Below, piece after piece: positions 8,637 through 19,058 of a stretch of DNA of 64,000 nt. The notes below the pieces were generated by a model. That model worked only from the letters and a program-made list of their open reading frames with translations, was not told the origin of the DNA and searched no databases. The DNA comes from Pseudarthrobacter chlorophenolicus. Its GTDB lineage: Bacteria > Actinomycetota > Actinomycetes > Actinomycetales > Micrococcaceae. The translations under genes and the position numbers were made by a program. The DNA lies in NCBI RefSeq assembly GCF_000962805.1, contig NZ_JZTW01000010.1:91908-155907 (forward strand), in the 5' to 3' direction. Within the stretch, counting starts at the first letter, position 1. Each line of letters begins with the position of its first letter.

Positions 8637-9635
8637 ATGGCATGGGAAGAGGACATCCTGGGCGTGGAGTTTCAGTCGCTCGCGTTCAGGGCCATGGGGG
8701 CTGACGGCGTGGAACGGACTGCCACCCTGGTGCGGTTCAGGCCGGAGCCTGACGGCGGTGCCGCGCCGCGGCGACAGCGGCCTGCGGTCCTCTTCCTGCA
8801 CGGCTGGAGTGACTACTTCTTTAACGTGGACCTGGCCCGGTTCTGGAACGCGGCAGGCTACGACTTCTACGCCCTGGACATGCACAACCACGGCAGGAGC
8901 CTGCGCCCGGATGCTCCGGGTGGATATGTGGCGAATCTGGCCGACTACGACGCCGAGATTGAGGCGGCCTGCGTCCTTATTGGGGCCGGGGACCCGCCCC
9001 AGCCCATTACCCTCATGGGACATTCGACCGGGGGGCTCGTAGCGGCGCTGTGGGCGGCACGGAATCCGGGTTTCGTGGCGCGGCTGGTGCTCAACAGCCC
9101 CTGGCTGGAAATGCACGGCAGCTCGCTGGTCCGCCGCGCCGCGTCAGGCCTCATGGCGCCCATGGCGAGGCTCAGGCCCGAGGCCGTCCTGCGGCTGCCC
9201 GAACGGGGATTCTATTGGCGGACCATCAGCAGCGCGGCCGAGGGAGAATGGACCCTCGACGACCGGTACCGGCCCCCGATGGCATTCCCCGTTCGGGCAG
9301 GCTGGATAAGCGCGGTCTTGGCCGGCCACGCCCAGGTTGCCCGTGGCCTGGATATTCCAGTGCCGGTCCTTGTGCTCTTGTCTTCCGGGAGTGCTACGGG
9401 CCTTCTGTGGTCCGAGGACATGCGCCGCAGGGACGCGGTGCTCGATGTGAACATCATCGGTGCCAGGGCCCTGGCTTTGGGCCGGAGCGTCACGGTGGAG
9501 CGGATCGAAGGAGCCCTCCATGACGTCTTCCTCTCCCCCGCGGATGTCCGTACCGACGCATACGCGCGCCTGGCCCGATGGCTGAACGCCTATGGCGCAG
9601 GCGAACCACCCAAACCCGAGGGGCCCCCAGCATGA
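8637..9635 (+). CDS. Alpha/beta hydrolase (serine hydrolase / lysophospholipase-like), first of a tandem pair
   Basis: A 332-aa cytoplasmic alpha/beta hydrolase. The oxyanion-hole region is FLHGWSDYFF, the nucleophile elbow is GHSTGG (Ser about 130), and a C-terminal catalytic histidine is in GALHDVFLS (about 295). The protein resembles monoacylglycerol lipase or lysophospholipase-type Serine aminopeptidase S33 folds. It overlaps the next gene, a paralog, by 4 bp (ATGA), so the two are translationally coupled. Substrate unknown. No secretion signal is seen. Confidence 0.85.
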   Translation: MAWEEDILGVEFQSLAFRAMGADGVERTATLVRFRPEPDGGAAPRRQRPAVLFLHGWSDYFFNVDLARFWNAAGYDFYALDMHNHGRSLRPDAPGGYVANLADYDAEIEAACVLIGAGDPPQPITLMGHSTGGLVAALWAARNPGFVARLVLNSPWLEMHGSSLVRRAASGLMAPMARLRPEAVLRLPERGFYWRTISSAAEGEWTLDDRYRPPMAFPVRAGWISAVLAGHAQVARGLDIPVPVLVLLSSGSATGLLWSEDMRRRDAVLDVNIIGARALALGRSVTVERIEGALHDVFLSPADVRTDAYARLARWLNAYGAGEPPKPEGPPA

Positions 9636-10657
9636 CAGGGACAGCTCCCGGCAGCAGCAACGCCGCGGACCGCTGGCTGCCTGACATCCTGGGGCATGGG
9701 TTCGAAAAGCGTGCGTTGCCGCTGGCCCCGGATGACGAAGGTGCCGTGGAGGCAACGCTGGTCCGCTGCGTCCTGCCAGTATCGCCGGGTATGCGTGATG
9801 CCGGTGAACCACCGCAAGCGGTCCTCTACGTCCACGGCTGGGCTGACTACTTCCTGCAGACGGAGCTTGCCGAGTACCTTGCCGGGAGCGGCTTTGCGTT
9901 CTATGCAATAGACCTGCGGAAGTTCGGCCGCAGCCTCAGGCCTTGGCAGACCCCGGGCTACACGGACAACCTGGACGTCTACGACGAGGACCTCTCCGCC
10001 GCGATCCGGGCAATCCAGGACGACGTGGCGCAAACCCACCGCGCAGAAGCCGCACCCGCGGTGCACCTTCTGGCCCACTCGTTGGGCGGACTGGTGGCAG
10101 CCCTCTGGGCGGACCGGAATCCCGGACTGGTCAGGACGCTGGTCCTTAACTCTCCCTGGTTGGAACTCCAGGGCAGCAGCATTATCCGAACCATCGCCAT
10201 GCACCTGGTCGACCCGCTTTCCAGGGCAGACCCGCGGCGGCCACTCTGGCTTCCGGAAATGCCCGGTTACTGGCAAAGCGTGAGTTCCGAGTCCCATGGC
10301 GAGTGGCACCTTGATCCGGTGTGGCGGCCGAGGGCCTCGTTCCCCATCCGCGCAGGCTGGGCAAAAGCGGTACTGGCCGGCCACGCAGCGGTGGAACGCC
10401 GGCTGCACATCCAGGCCCCGGTGCTGGTGATGCTCTCGGAACACACGCGCATCCAGATCGAGTGGTCTGCGGACCTGATGGAAGCTGACGCTGTGATCAA
10501 TGTGGAGGAGACGGCGGGACGCTCCCTGCGGCTCGGACGGAGGGTCAGCGTCTTCCGCTACCCCGGCGCCCTCCACGACATCTTCCTGTCCCGTCCGGGC
10601 GTCAGAGCGGAAGCCTACCGGGACCTGGCTGCCTGGCTGATGGCCGTCCCTGTTTAG
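9632..10657 (+). CDS. Alpha/beta hydrolase, second of a tandem pair
   Basis: A 341-aa paralog of the upstream gene. The same landmarks occur in the same order: YVHGWADYFLQTELAEYL, a nucleophile elbow AHSLGG (Ser about 150, with Ala replacing the usual first Gly), VLNSPWLELQGSS (VLNSPWLEMHGSS in the first copy) and GALHDIFLS. I chose the ATG at 9632 because it overlaps the preceding stop codon in ATGA; the longer frame extension to 9578 lies wholly inside the first gene. The pair looks like a local duplication that has diverged. Confidence 0.85.
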   Translation: MTGTAPGSSNAADRWLPDILGHGFEKRALPLAPDDEGAVEATLVRCVLPVSPGMRDAGEPPQAVLYVHGWADYFLQTELAEYLAGSGFAFYAIDLRKFGRSLRPWQTPGYTDNLDVYDEDLSAAIRAIQDDVAQTHRAEAAPAVHLLAHSLGGLVAALWADRNPGLVRTLVLNSPWLELQGSSIIRTIAMHLVDPLSRADPRRPLWLPEMPGYWQSVSSESHGEWHLDPVWRPRASFPIRAGWAKAVLAGHAAVERRLHIQAPVLVMLSEHTRIQIEWSADLMEADAVINVEETAGRSLRLGRRVSVFRYPGALHDIFLSRPGVRAEAYRDLAAWLMAVPV

Positions 10658-10699
10658 GCCCTGTCCCAGCCAGTGCCGCGCAGCCCCCGTGTTGGCGGC

Positions 10700-11527
10700 T
10701 TAGGCGCCGGGCTGCGCCGCCGCGTCCACTGCGCCGCCGTAGCGCCGGTCACGCTGCGCGTATTCCTCTACCGCGGCCCACAGCGTCCGCCTGTCCACGT
10801 CCGGCCACAGCGTGTCCATGAACACAAACTCGGCATACGCCGATTGCCAGAGCAGGAAGTTGGACAACCGTTGTTCCCCTGAGCTGCGAAGGAAAAGGTC
10901 CACGTCAGGAAGGTCCGGTTCATCGAGGTACTTCTGGATGGTGCGCTCCGTGATGGCACCGGGCTTCAGCCTTCCTGCAGCGACCTCTGCAGCTATGGCA
11001 GATACAGCATCGGTGATTTCCGCCCGTCCACCGTAATTAACACACATGGTCAATGTGCAGGTGCTGTTCCCAGCGGTGTAGGCCTCCGCTTCCTCCAGCT
11101 CCCGGATTACCGAGCCCCAGAGCTTGGGCCGCCGGCCGGACCAGCGCACCCGGACGCCCCATTCGTCCAGCTGGTTCCGCTGACGACGTAGCACGTCCTT
11201 GTTAAATCCCATGAGGAAGCGGACCTCTTCCGGGGACCTGCGCCAGTTTTCCGTGGAGAACGCGTAGACGCTGACGTATTCGATGCCGAGTTGGATGGCT
11301 CCGGCCATGACATCGAGCAGTGCGGGTTCGCCCGCCTTGTGTCCTTCAATCCGGGGAAGTCCCCGCTGGTTCGCCCAGCGGCCGTTGCCGTCCATGACTA
11401 TGGCCACGTGGCGGGGAATGAATTCAGCCGGGATGGACGGCGGAACTGCCCCCGAGGGGTGCGGGTACGGTGCCACCACCGGTTCGGTGCGCCGGCGCGC
11501 GGGGTTCGTCTTTTTTCCCAGGGCCAC
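10700..11527 (-). CDS. uppS: Isoprenyl transferase (undecaprenyl / cis-polyprenyl diphosphate synthase)
   Basis: A 275-aa cis-prenyltransferase that elongates farnesyl diphosphate with isopentenyl diphosphate to make the lipid carrier for cell-wall synthesis. The catalytic aspartate is D46 in [14 protein letters not shown]. The other family signatures [13 protein letters not shown], and [23 protein letters not shown] C-terminal residues are present. An N-terminal extension of about 35 residues is typical of actinobacteria. The gene is 2 bp downstream of recO on the same strand, a conserved actinobacterial pair. Confidence 0.95.
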   Translation of the reverse strand: MALGKKTNPARRRTEPVVAPYPHPSGAVPPSIPAEFIPRHVAIVMDGNGRWANQRGLPRIEGHKAGEPALLDVMAGAIQLGIEYVSVYAFSTENWRRSPEEVRFLMGFNKDVLRRQRNQLDEWGVRVRWSGRRPKLWGSVIRELEEAEAYTAGNSTCTLTMCVNYGGRAEITDAVSAIAAEVAAGRLKPGAITERTIQKYLDEPDLPDVDLFLRSSGEQRLSNFLLWQSAYAEFVFMDTLWPDVDRRTLWAAVEEYAQRDRRYGGAVDAAAQPGA

Positions 11528-11529
11528 TG

Positions 11530-12282
11530 TCAGCTACGCTCCACATGTTTGAGGGATTTCAGCACCCGTTCGAGGTGCCATTGCAGGTATGCGGCCACGA
11601 GGCCGGCGGCTTCCTTGCGGTGCAGCGGCAAGGACGCGTCAGCCGTTGGCCAGTCTCCGGTGAGCAGGGCCGCCAGAAGAAGGACAGTTTCGGCAGCCGG
11701 AGCGGGCGAGCCCGGAGGCCTGCAGTCCGGGCACACCATGCCGCCCAAGGCCGTAGCGAATGCTGTGTGCGGGCCAGGCATTCCGCACCGGGCGCAATCG
11801 GTGAAGCTGGGCGCCCAGCCTCCGGTGGCCAGTGCCCGCAGGAGGTAGGAGTCGAGGATCAGGCCGGCGGCATGCTCGTCCCGGCTCAGGGCAGCCAGTG
11901 CCCCCACGAGGAGGTTGTATTGGGCGGTGGCCGCCTCACCGTCCACGTCGGTGAGCTTCTCGGCTGTTTCGGTCATGGCAGCGGCGACGGTGTAGCGGCC
12001 GTAGTCGGCGGCGATGCTGCCGCCGTAGGCACCCTTGGCCACAGCCTGGGTGACGATGTCCAGGCTCCGGCCTGAGATCAGCTGGAGGTCAACAACCATG
12101 AACGGCTCGAGCCGCGCTCCAAAACGGCTGCTGGTGCGGCGTACTCCTTTGGCGACTGCCCGAACCTGCCCGTGTCGCTTCGTGAGGAGCGTGATGATCC
12201 TGTCGGCTTCGCCCAGCTTGTGGGTACGCAGAACCACGGCGTCGTCGCGGTAAGCCCGGGAGGCGAAGGATTGTTGAGCCAC
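11530..12282 (-). CDS. recO: DNA repair protein RecO
   Basis: A 250-aa RecFOR-pathway protein that helps RecA displace SSB at gaps. An N-terminal OB-fold (about 1-80) is followed by a helical domain. A zinc-binding cysteine cluster lies at about 150-180 ([10 protein letters not shown] and VCPDC). The start is a GTG at 12282 ([20 protein letters not shown]), with GGGAAG about 7 bases upstream. It precedes uppS by 2 bp. Confidence 0.95.
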   Translation of the reverse strand: MAQQSFASRAYRDDAVVLRTHKLGEADRIITLLTKRHGQVRAVAKGVRRTSSRFGARLEPFMVVDLQLISGRSLDIVTQAVAKGAYGGSIAADYGRYTVAAAMTETAEKLTDVDGEAATAQYNLLVGALAALSRDEHAAGLILDSYLLRALATGGWAPSFTDCARCGMPGPHTAFATALGGMVCPDCRPPGSPAPAAETVLLLAALLTGDWPTADASLPLHRKEAAGLVAAYLQWHLERVLKSLKHVERS

Positions 12283-12322
12283 GCTCTATCTTCCCATCCC
12301 CGCGGAGCACCGCGGTCCCTGC

Positions 12323-12360
12323 GCCGCCGCGCGGACCCGAAAAGGGGCCAACGCGGCGGC
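12323..12360 (-). terminator. Hairpin between leuA and recO
   Basis: A 9-bp all-GC stem (12323-12331 with 12352-12360) carries an inner GGCCC/GGGTCC-type stem with a TTTT loop. It has no downstream U-run, so termination is uncertain. Confidence 0.5.
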
Positions 12361-12367
12361 CTGCAGG

Positions 12368-14122
<1,755 letters not shown>

Positions 14123-14162
14123 CTATGGATCTGAGTGAAAGGGTGGCCGGGCAACACAAACT

Positions 14163-14213
14163 CCGCAGCGAGGGTGGGCCTTGCGCTAGATAGCGTCTGT
14201 AGCCTCGCCGCGG
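14163..14213 (-). promoter_or_regulatory. leuA leader RNA stem (candidate LEU element / attenuation structure)
   Basis: An 11-bp helix with one G-U pair joins 14203-14213 (inside the leader peptide codons) to 14163-14173 (after its stop codon), enclosing the stop at 14186-14188. A ribosome stalled on the Leu codons or finishing at the stop would change whether this helix forms. Comparative work in actinobacteria has reported a conserved pseudoknot, the LEU element, upstream of leuA; this stem is a plausible part of it. No intrinsic terminator with a U-run is seen, so control may act on translation. Confidence 0.55.
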
Positions 14214-14242
14214 CAGCTAAGGAGGAGGAACTCTGCACGCAC
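14186..14242 (-). CDS. leuA leader peptide (18 aa, MRAEFLLLSCRGEATDAI)
   Basis: An 18-codon open frame starting with GTG at 14242 and ending with TAG at 14188-14186, 78 bases upstream of the leuA start. It contains three consecutive leucine codons (CTC CTC CTT). The C-terminal CRGE-x-x-DAI pattern matches what I recall of actinobacterial LeuA leader peptides. There is no ribosome-binding site; instead TACCCT sits six bases upstream, which suggests a leaderless mRNA beginning at the GTG. Confidence 0.8.
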   Translation of the reverse strand: MRAEFLLLSCRGEATDAI

Positions 14243-14248
14243 CTTTTG

Positions 14249-14254
14249 AGGGTA
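14249..14254 (-). promoter_or_regulatory. Candidate -10 box for the leuA leader transcript
   Basis: TACCCT on the minus strand is followed by CAAAAG and then the leader peptide GTG at 14242. The distance fits transcription starting at or next to the GTG. Confidence 0.45.
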
Positions 14255-14357
14255 ACACGGGTGCGTAAGATGAAAGGGCACTACCGTCCGTAAAGTCCAT
14301 CATGCAGACGCACCGGGTATTTGTGCCGGCAGCGGCGTCGCAGCAAAAGGAGTTTCA

Positions 14358-16310
14358 GTGCCCATTTCGGGGATCGACCTTTCCACCATTGATCACACGG
14401 TCCGGCCACAGGACGACCTTTACCAGCACGTCAACGGTGCCTGGCTGAAGGCCACCGAAATTCCGGACGACCGGCCGCTGGAAGGGACCTTCACCGCGTT
14501 GCGGGACGGCTCGGAACTCGCCGTCCGGGACATCATCGAGGAAGCCGCCGCCAAGGGTGACGCGGCCAGTGGCATAGAGCGCAAGATCGGCGGGCTGTAC
14601 AACAGCTTCATGGACGAGGCCGCTGCCGAGGCGAAAGGCATCGAACCGATCCGTCACCGGCTCGCGGATGTCTACGCCACGGACTCAGCCGCTGACCTTA
14701 TTGCATTGGCCGGACGGCTGTTCCGCTCAGACGTGGGCGGACTCTTCTACATCTATCCCGCCCCCGATGCCGGAAACCCGGACCGTGTCCTGCTCTACAC
14801 CGGACAGGGCGGCCTTGGCCTTCCTGACGAGTCCTACTACCGGGACGAAAAGTTTGCACCTACGGTCGCCGCGTACCGGACCCACGTAGCCACGATGCTG
14901 GCACTGGCGGGCCGTGAGGACGCAGAGGCAGCAGCGGAACGTGTGGTGGGCCTGGAAACGAAATTGGCCTCGCACCACTGGGACAACGTCACCCTGCGGG
15001 ATCCGCAAAAGACCTACAACCTCAAGACGGCAGAGCAGGCCGGGGAGCTGTTCCCACTTCTTGCAACCTGGTTCGAGGCCGCGGATATCGACGGCGACAA
15101 GCGGCAGGAGATCGTGGTGAGCACCCCCGATTTCTTCTCGGGCGCGGCCGCTCTCCTTGATACCGAACCGCTGGATGCGTGGCGGGACTGGCTGGCGATG
15201 CGCGTTATCAGCGCCGCGGCGCCCTACCTGTCGCGGGCCGTCGTCGACGCAAACTTTGCGTTTTACGGCACCACTATCAGTGGCACCCCGCGGAACAAGG
15301 ACCGCTGGAAGCGCGGAGTTGCCGTAGTGGAGGCGGCCCTCGGCGAGGCTGTCGGGCAGATCTACGTGGCTCGGCACTTCCCGGAGTCCCACAAGGCCAG
15401 GATGCAGACCCTGGTGGGCAACCTCATCGAGGCCTACCGGAACAGCATCAACGAAGTGGGCTGGATGGGTTCGGACACCAAAGCCGAAGCGCTGCGCAAA
15501 CTGGACGGATTCCGTGCCAAGATCGGCTTCCCCGATGAGTGGATCGACTACTCGGCAGTGGAGATCGACCCCAGCGACCTCCTCGGGAACGTGGAGCGCG
15601 CCCATAACGCCGACGTCGACCGGCACCTCGATGAAGTTGGCAAGCCCGTGGACCGCAACAAGTGGCTCATGACGCCGCAGACGGTCAACGCCTACTACCA
15701 CCCGATGATGAACGAGATTGTCTTCCCTGCCGCCATCCTGCAGCCGCCGTTCTTCACGGCCGACGCCGATGACGCCGTAAACTACGGCGGTATCGGTGCT
15801 GTCATCGGTCACGAAATCGGCCACGGCTTTGACGACCAAGGATCCCAGTTCGACGGCGGCGGCGCCCTCCGCAACTGGTGGACCGATGAGGACCGGCAGG
15901 CGTTCGAGAAGCTCACTGCCCGCCTGGTGGCGCAGTATGACGCCCTCTCCCCCGCGGCGGCCCCGGGACACCATGTTAACGGCCGGCTGACCCTGGGCGA
16001 GAACATCGGCGACCTTGCAGGGTTGGCCATTGCCCACAAGGCCTACCGGATCAGCCTGGAAGGAAGGGAACCGGAGGTCCTGGACGGCCTGACCGGCCAC
16101 CAAAGGTTTTTCGCTTCGTGGGCGGCCGGCTGGCGCCAGGTTATCCGGCAGGAGGAGGCCATCCGCCGCCTTGCAACTGACCCGCACTCCCCCAACGAGT
16201 TCAGGACCAACGCCATCGCCCGCAACCTCGACGCCTTCCACGAAGCCTTCGAGGTGACCGAGCAGGACGAGATGTGGATGCCGTCCGACGAGCGGGTCAG
16301 CATCTGGTAG
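14358..16310 (+). CDS. M13-family zinc metallopeptidase (neprilysin / PepO-like)
   Basis: A 650-aa peptidase of the neprilysin family, acting on oligopeptides. The zinc site is HEIGH at about 485-489 (VIGHEIGHGFDDQGSQFD), and the third ligand is the Glu of GENIGDLAG at about 548. The NAYYHPMMNEIVFPAAILQP stretch, with the substrate-binding NAYY, precedes it. No signal peptide or membrane anchor is seen, so a cytoplasmic location is likely. The GTG start at 14358 has AAGGAG 5 bases upstream. It is divergent from leuA and ends at a strong terminator. Confidence 0.95.
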   Translation: MPISGIDLSTIDHTVRPQDDLYQHVNGAWLKATEIPDDRPLEGTFTALRDGSELAVRDIIEEAAAKGDAASGIERKIGGLYNSFMDEAAAEAKGIEPIRHRLADVYATDSAADLIALAGRLFRSDVGGLFYIYPAPDAGNPDRVLLYTGQGGLGLPDESYYRDEKFAPTVAAYRTHVATMLALAGREDAEAAAERVVGLETKLASHHWDNVTLRDPQKTYNLKTAEQAGELFPLLATWFEAADIDGDKRQEIVVSTPDFFSGAAALLDTEPLDAWRDWLAMRVISAAAPYLSRAVVDANFAFYGTTISGTPRNKDRWKRGVAVVEAALGEAVGQIYVARHFPESHKARMQTLVGNLIEAYRNSINEVGWMGSDTKAEALRKLDGFRAKIGFPDEWIDYSAVEIDPSDLLGNVERAHNADVDRHLDEVGKPVDRNKWLMTPQTVNAYYHPMMNEIVFPAAILQPPFFTADADDAVNYGGIGAVIGHEIGHGFDDQGSQFDGGGALRNWWTDEDRQAFEKLTARLVAQYDALSPAAAPGHHVNGRLTLGENIGDLAGLAIAHKAYRISLEGREPEVLDGLTGHQRFFASWAAGWRQVIRQEEAIRRLATDPHSPNEFRTNAIARNLDAFHEAFEVTEQDEMWMPSDERVSIW

Positions 16311-16329
16311 TCCCTTCTGCCAGGACCTC

Positions 16330-16372
16330 AACGGCCGCGGTGCCAGCCTGATGGGCCGGCACCGCGGCCGTT
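16330..16372. terminator. Terminator between the M13 peptidase and LCP genes
   Basis: A 15-bp perfect stem (16330-16344 with 16358-16372) ending in TTT lies between two convergent genes. Confidence 0.85.
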
Positions 16373-16409
16373 TGCTGCAGGGGCTCCGAACCGCGGCGCG
16401 GTTGGGGCG

Positions 16410-18002
16410 CTACCGGACGATCAGTTCCGGGTTGGCCTGCTGGCAGCGGGCATCCCCGGCCGTCTGGTTGACAATGTCGTCCGGGAGGGCCGCGCCGGTT
16501 CCGCTCCCGTAAGTGGCCCCGGATGTGAAATCGCTGCCGAGGTAGACCTGCACGCCGGTTACCCCCGGTGCCGGGATGACCTGTGATGCGGGAATGCCAA
16601 GGACCGCAGCCACGTCCGCGGCGACGTCAGCATAGTCGGCACCGTAGTAGACACCTGACTTGGCTATGGCCTGCGCCTCGAACTGGGCCGTCTGGGTAAA
16701 GCCGCCGGAGACCAGCGCCTGGACGATCTCCTGGGAACGTCCGGGAACGCCCGAACCGTTTGCCACGGAAACCGGCTGGAGGGCCTTGTTGTACGGCGGG
16801 AGCGGTGCTTCCGTTTCCGTCGGAGTCGCTGACGGGGACGGGGACGGGGACGGGCTTGCGCTGGGCGACGGCGTGGAGGGAGCAGTGGGGTCCGTCAGGT
16901 CGACGTCCTTCTGCAGCGCCGTGAAGAGCTGGGATCCCGCAGGCTCGGCAATCTCGAGGCGGTTGGGATCGGACACGGCAGGAGTGGTGGGCACGGATAC
17001 AAACGCGACCTTCCCGAGGTCGATGTCCTTGAGCCGGTTGCCGATGGTCAGGAGGGTTGGCACAGAGGCCAGCCCTTCGTCCACGGTGAGGTTCTGGGTG
17101 ACGACGTCGGCGATCTTCAGCATCCTGGCCGGATCCGACAACGTTCCTTCATCCTTGATTTTCCGGGTCAGCGAAGAAAGGAAGCCCTGCTGCGCCTGGA
17201 TTCGCCCCAGGTCTCCGCCGTCGGCGAAGGCGTGCCGGGTGCGAAGGAAGGCCAGTGCCTGCTCGCCCTGCACGGCGGACGTTCCTGCCGGCAGCCGGAG
17301 CCGGGAATCCGGATCATAGATGGCATCGCTGACGCAGACGTCCACGCCGCCCACGGCGTTGGACAACTCCTTGACGGCGTTGAAGTCGGCCATCATGAAA
17401 TGGTCCACTTCCAGTCCGGTAAGTTTGTTGACCGTGTCCACGGCACAACCGATTCCAGCTTCGCCCATGGCCTCGTTGATCATCACGCCACTGCGCGCAG
17501 GGTATTCACGGCCGGTCTTGGAGTCCTTGCATGCGGGGATGTCCACCAACAGGTCACGCGGGAAGCTGATGACGCTGACGCGCTTGTTGTCCTCGGAGAT
17601 GTCCATCAGCATCATGACGTCGGACTTGCCGTAGCCCGTCGAGTCATCGGAGGTGCCGTATTCCGAGTTCTTGCCGTCGCGGGTGTCGGACCCGAGGATC
17701 AGGATCTGCATCCGCCCGGTGGCATCATTCACAGGCCCCTCGGTGCCCGTTCCGCCGGCGTTCAGTGGCGCCTTGGAGATGTTGTTCTGGAGCCGGACGA
17801 ACCAGAATCCGGCAAAGGCCAGGCCGCCAACCAACGCCACGGCGACAATGGCGGTAATGATCTTCAGCCAGGCGGGCATCCCCCGGATGGGTCCAAGATG
17901 CCGGGCAGCGCCCAGGCCGGCCTGGTCGGCGTGCCTGGAAACGGGGCCAGAGCCGGATGGCGACTCAGCGCCGAACTCGTTTTTGCCACGGCCTCGCGCC
18001 AC
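16410..18002 (-). CDS. LytR-CpsA-Psr (LCP) family cell-wall glycopolymer ligase with LytR_C domain
   Basis: A 530-aa membrane-anchored enzyme that attaches glycopolymers from a lipid carrier to peptidoglycan. A cytoplasmic N terminus of about 45 residues precedes one membrane helix (about 48-70). The LCP catalytic domain follows at about 100-330 with ILILGSDTRDG, a conserved SFPRD, and FLRTRHAFADGGDLGR, all family signatures of polyprenyl-phosphate and metal binding. A Ser/Pro/Thr linker at about 375-410 leads to the C-terminal LytR_C domain (about 415-500). The GTG start at 18002 has AGAGGAAGG upstream. The linker is encoded in part by a GACGGG tandem repeat on the plus strand. Confidence 0.93.
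   Translation of the reverse strand: MARGRGKNEFGAESPSGSGPVSRHADQAGLGAARHLGPIRGMPAWLKIITAIVAVALVGGLAFAGFWFVRLQNNISKAPLNAGGTGTEGPVNDATGRMQILILGSDTRDGKNSEYGTSDDSTGYGKSDVMMLMDISEDNKRVSVISFPRDLLVDIPACKDSKTGREYPARSGVMINEAMGEAGIGCAVDTVNKLTGLEVDHFMMADFNAVKELSNAVGGVDVCVSDAIYDPDSRLRLPAGTSAVQGEQALAFLRTRHAFADGGDLGRIQAQQGFLSSLTRKIKDEGTLSDPARMLKIADVVTQNLTVDEGLASVPTLLTIGNRLKDIDLGKVAFVSVPTTPAVSDPNRLEIAEPAGSQLFTALQKDVDLTDPTAPSTPSPSASPSPSPSPSATPTETEAPLPPYNKALQPVSVANGSGVPGRSQEIVQALVSGGFTQTAQFEAQAIAKSGVYYGADYADVAADVAAVLGIPASQVIPAPGVTGVQVYLGSDFTSGATYGSGTGAALPDDIVNQTAGDARCQQANPELIVR
16831..16854 (+). repeat. Four tandem copies of the 6-bp unit GACGGG
   Basis: The repeat lies inside the LCP gene and encodes alternating Ser-Pro in the flexible linker. 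Six bases is two codons, so copy-number change would lengthen or shorten the linker without breaking the frame. Confidence 0.85.
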
Positions 18003-18098
18003 GTGTTGAACCTTCCTCTAATTACAAAATCCGGTCCATTTTAGTGGCCGAGTCTGGGAAAACGCCGGGCGGTGACCTGCGACACCCCGCCCTGAACG

Positions 18099-19058
18099 TC
18101 AGAAACCGAGCTTGACCAGCTGCTTTGGATCCCGCTGCCAGTCTTTTGCCACCTTCACATGGAGGTCCAGGTAGATGCGTGTGCCGAGCAACGCCTCGAT
18201 GCCCTTGCGCGCGTTGGTCCCCACCTCGCGCAGCCTGCTTCCGCCTTTGCCGATGATGATGGCTTTCTGGGACGGACGTTCCACGTAGAGGTTTACCCGT
18301 ACGTCAAGGAGCGGATTGTCTTCCGGCCGGTCCTCACGGGGAACGATCTCTTCCACCACTACGGCGAGTGAATGCGGTAGCTCGTCCCGGACACCTTCCA
18401 GCGCCGCCTCGCGGATCAGTTCGGCCACCATGACGGCTTCGGGCTCGTCAGTCAGTTCGCCGTCCGGGTACAGAGGGGGCGACGGCGGCATGTGGCTGAT
18501 CAGGACATCGGCCACAGTGTCCACCTGGAATCCATCGTTCGCGGAAACGGGGACGATGTCCCGCCACCCGTCTCCGCCCAGCACTTCACGTCCGAGTGCA
18601 TCGACAGCCAGCAGATGTTCGGTCAGCGCCTGCTTGTCCACAAGGTCCGCCTTCGTCACGATGGCGATGACAGGCTTCCGGCCCACGGCGGCAAGCTGGG
18701 CCGCGATGAACTTGTCGCCGGGACCGATCTTTTCGTTGGCCGGCAGGCAGAAGCCGATGGCATCCACCTCTGCGAGGGTATCGGCCACCAGATCGTTCAG
18801 GCGCTTGCCGAGCAGGGTCCGTGGCCGGTGCAGGCCCGGTGTATCCACCAGGATCAGCTGGGCGTCCTCCCGGTGGACGATCCCCCGGATGGTGTGCCGG
18901 GTGGTCTGCGGCTTGGCAGAGGTAATGGCTACTTTCTTACCCACGAGGGCGTTGGTCAGGGTGGACTTGCCGGCGTTGGGACGCCCGACGAGGACCGAGA
19001 ACCCCGCCCTGAATCCGCCAAAATCGTCTTCTGCCGGGGCCTTACTTTTCTTGCTCAC
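18099..19058 (-). CDS. era: GTPase Era
   Basis: A 319-aa ribosome-assembly GTPase that binds the 3' end of 16S rRNA. The GTPase domain holds G1 (GRPNAGKST), G3 (DTPGLHRP), and G4 in VTKAD. The C-terminal KH domain includes IIIGKGGSRLREVG at about 260. I chose the GTG at 19058 because AGGGAG lies 7 bases upstream and it gives [12 protein letters not shown]; the upstream ATG at 19106 lacks this and lies inside the preceding gene. The start overlaps the CNNM/CBS gene by 17 bp. It closes the phoH-ybeY-CNNM-era run. Confidence 0.96.
   Translation of the reverse strand: MSKKSKAPAEDDFGGFRAGFSVLVGRPNAGKSTLTNALVGKKVAITSAKPQTTRHTIRGIVHREDAQLILVDTPGLHRPRTLLGKRLNDLVADTLAEVDAIGFCLPANEKIGPGDKFIAAQLAAVGRKPVIAIVTKADLVDKQALTEHLLAVDALGREVLGGDGWRDIVPVSANDGFQVDTVADVLISHMPPSPPLYPDGELTDEPEAVMVAELIREAALEGVRDELPHSLAVVVEEIVPREDRPEDNPLLDVRVNLYVERPSQKAIIIGKGGSRLREVGTNARKGIEALLGTRIYLDLHVKVAKDWQRDPKQLVKLGF

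Noticed and set aside
14727..16331. A 534-codon minus-strand frame opposite the M13 peptidase
   Set aside because: It is antisense to a complete zinc peptidase and arises from GC-skewed third positions.
16831..16854. A CRISPR-like or transposon repeat in the LCP gene
   Set aside because: The unit is only 6 bp, has no spacers, and is plain coding sequence for a Ser-Pro linker.
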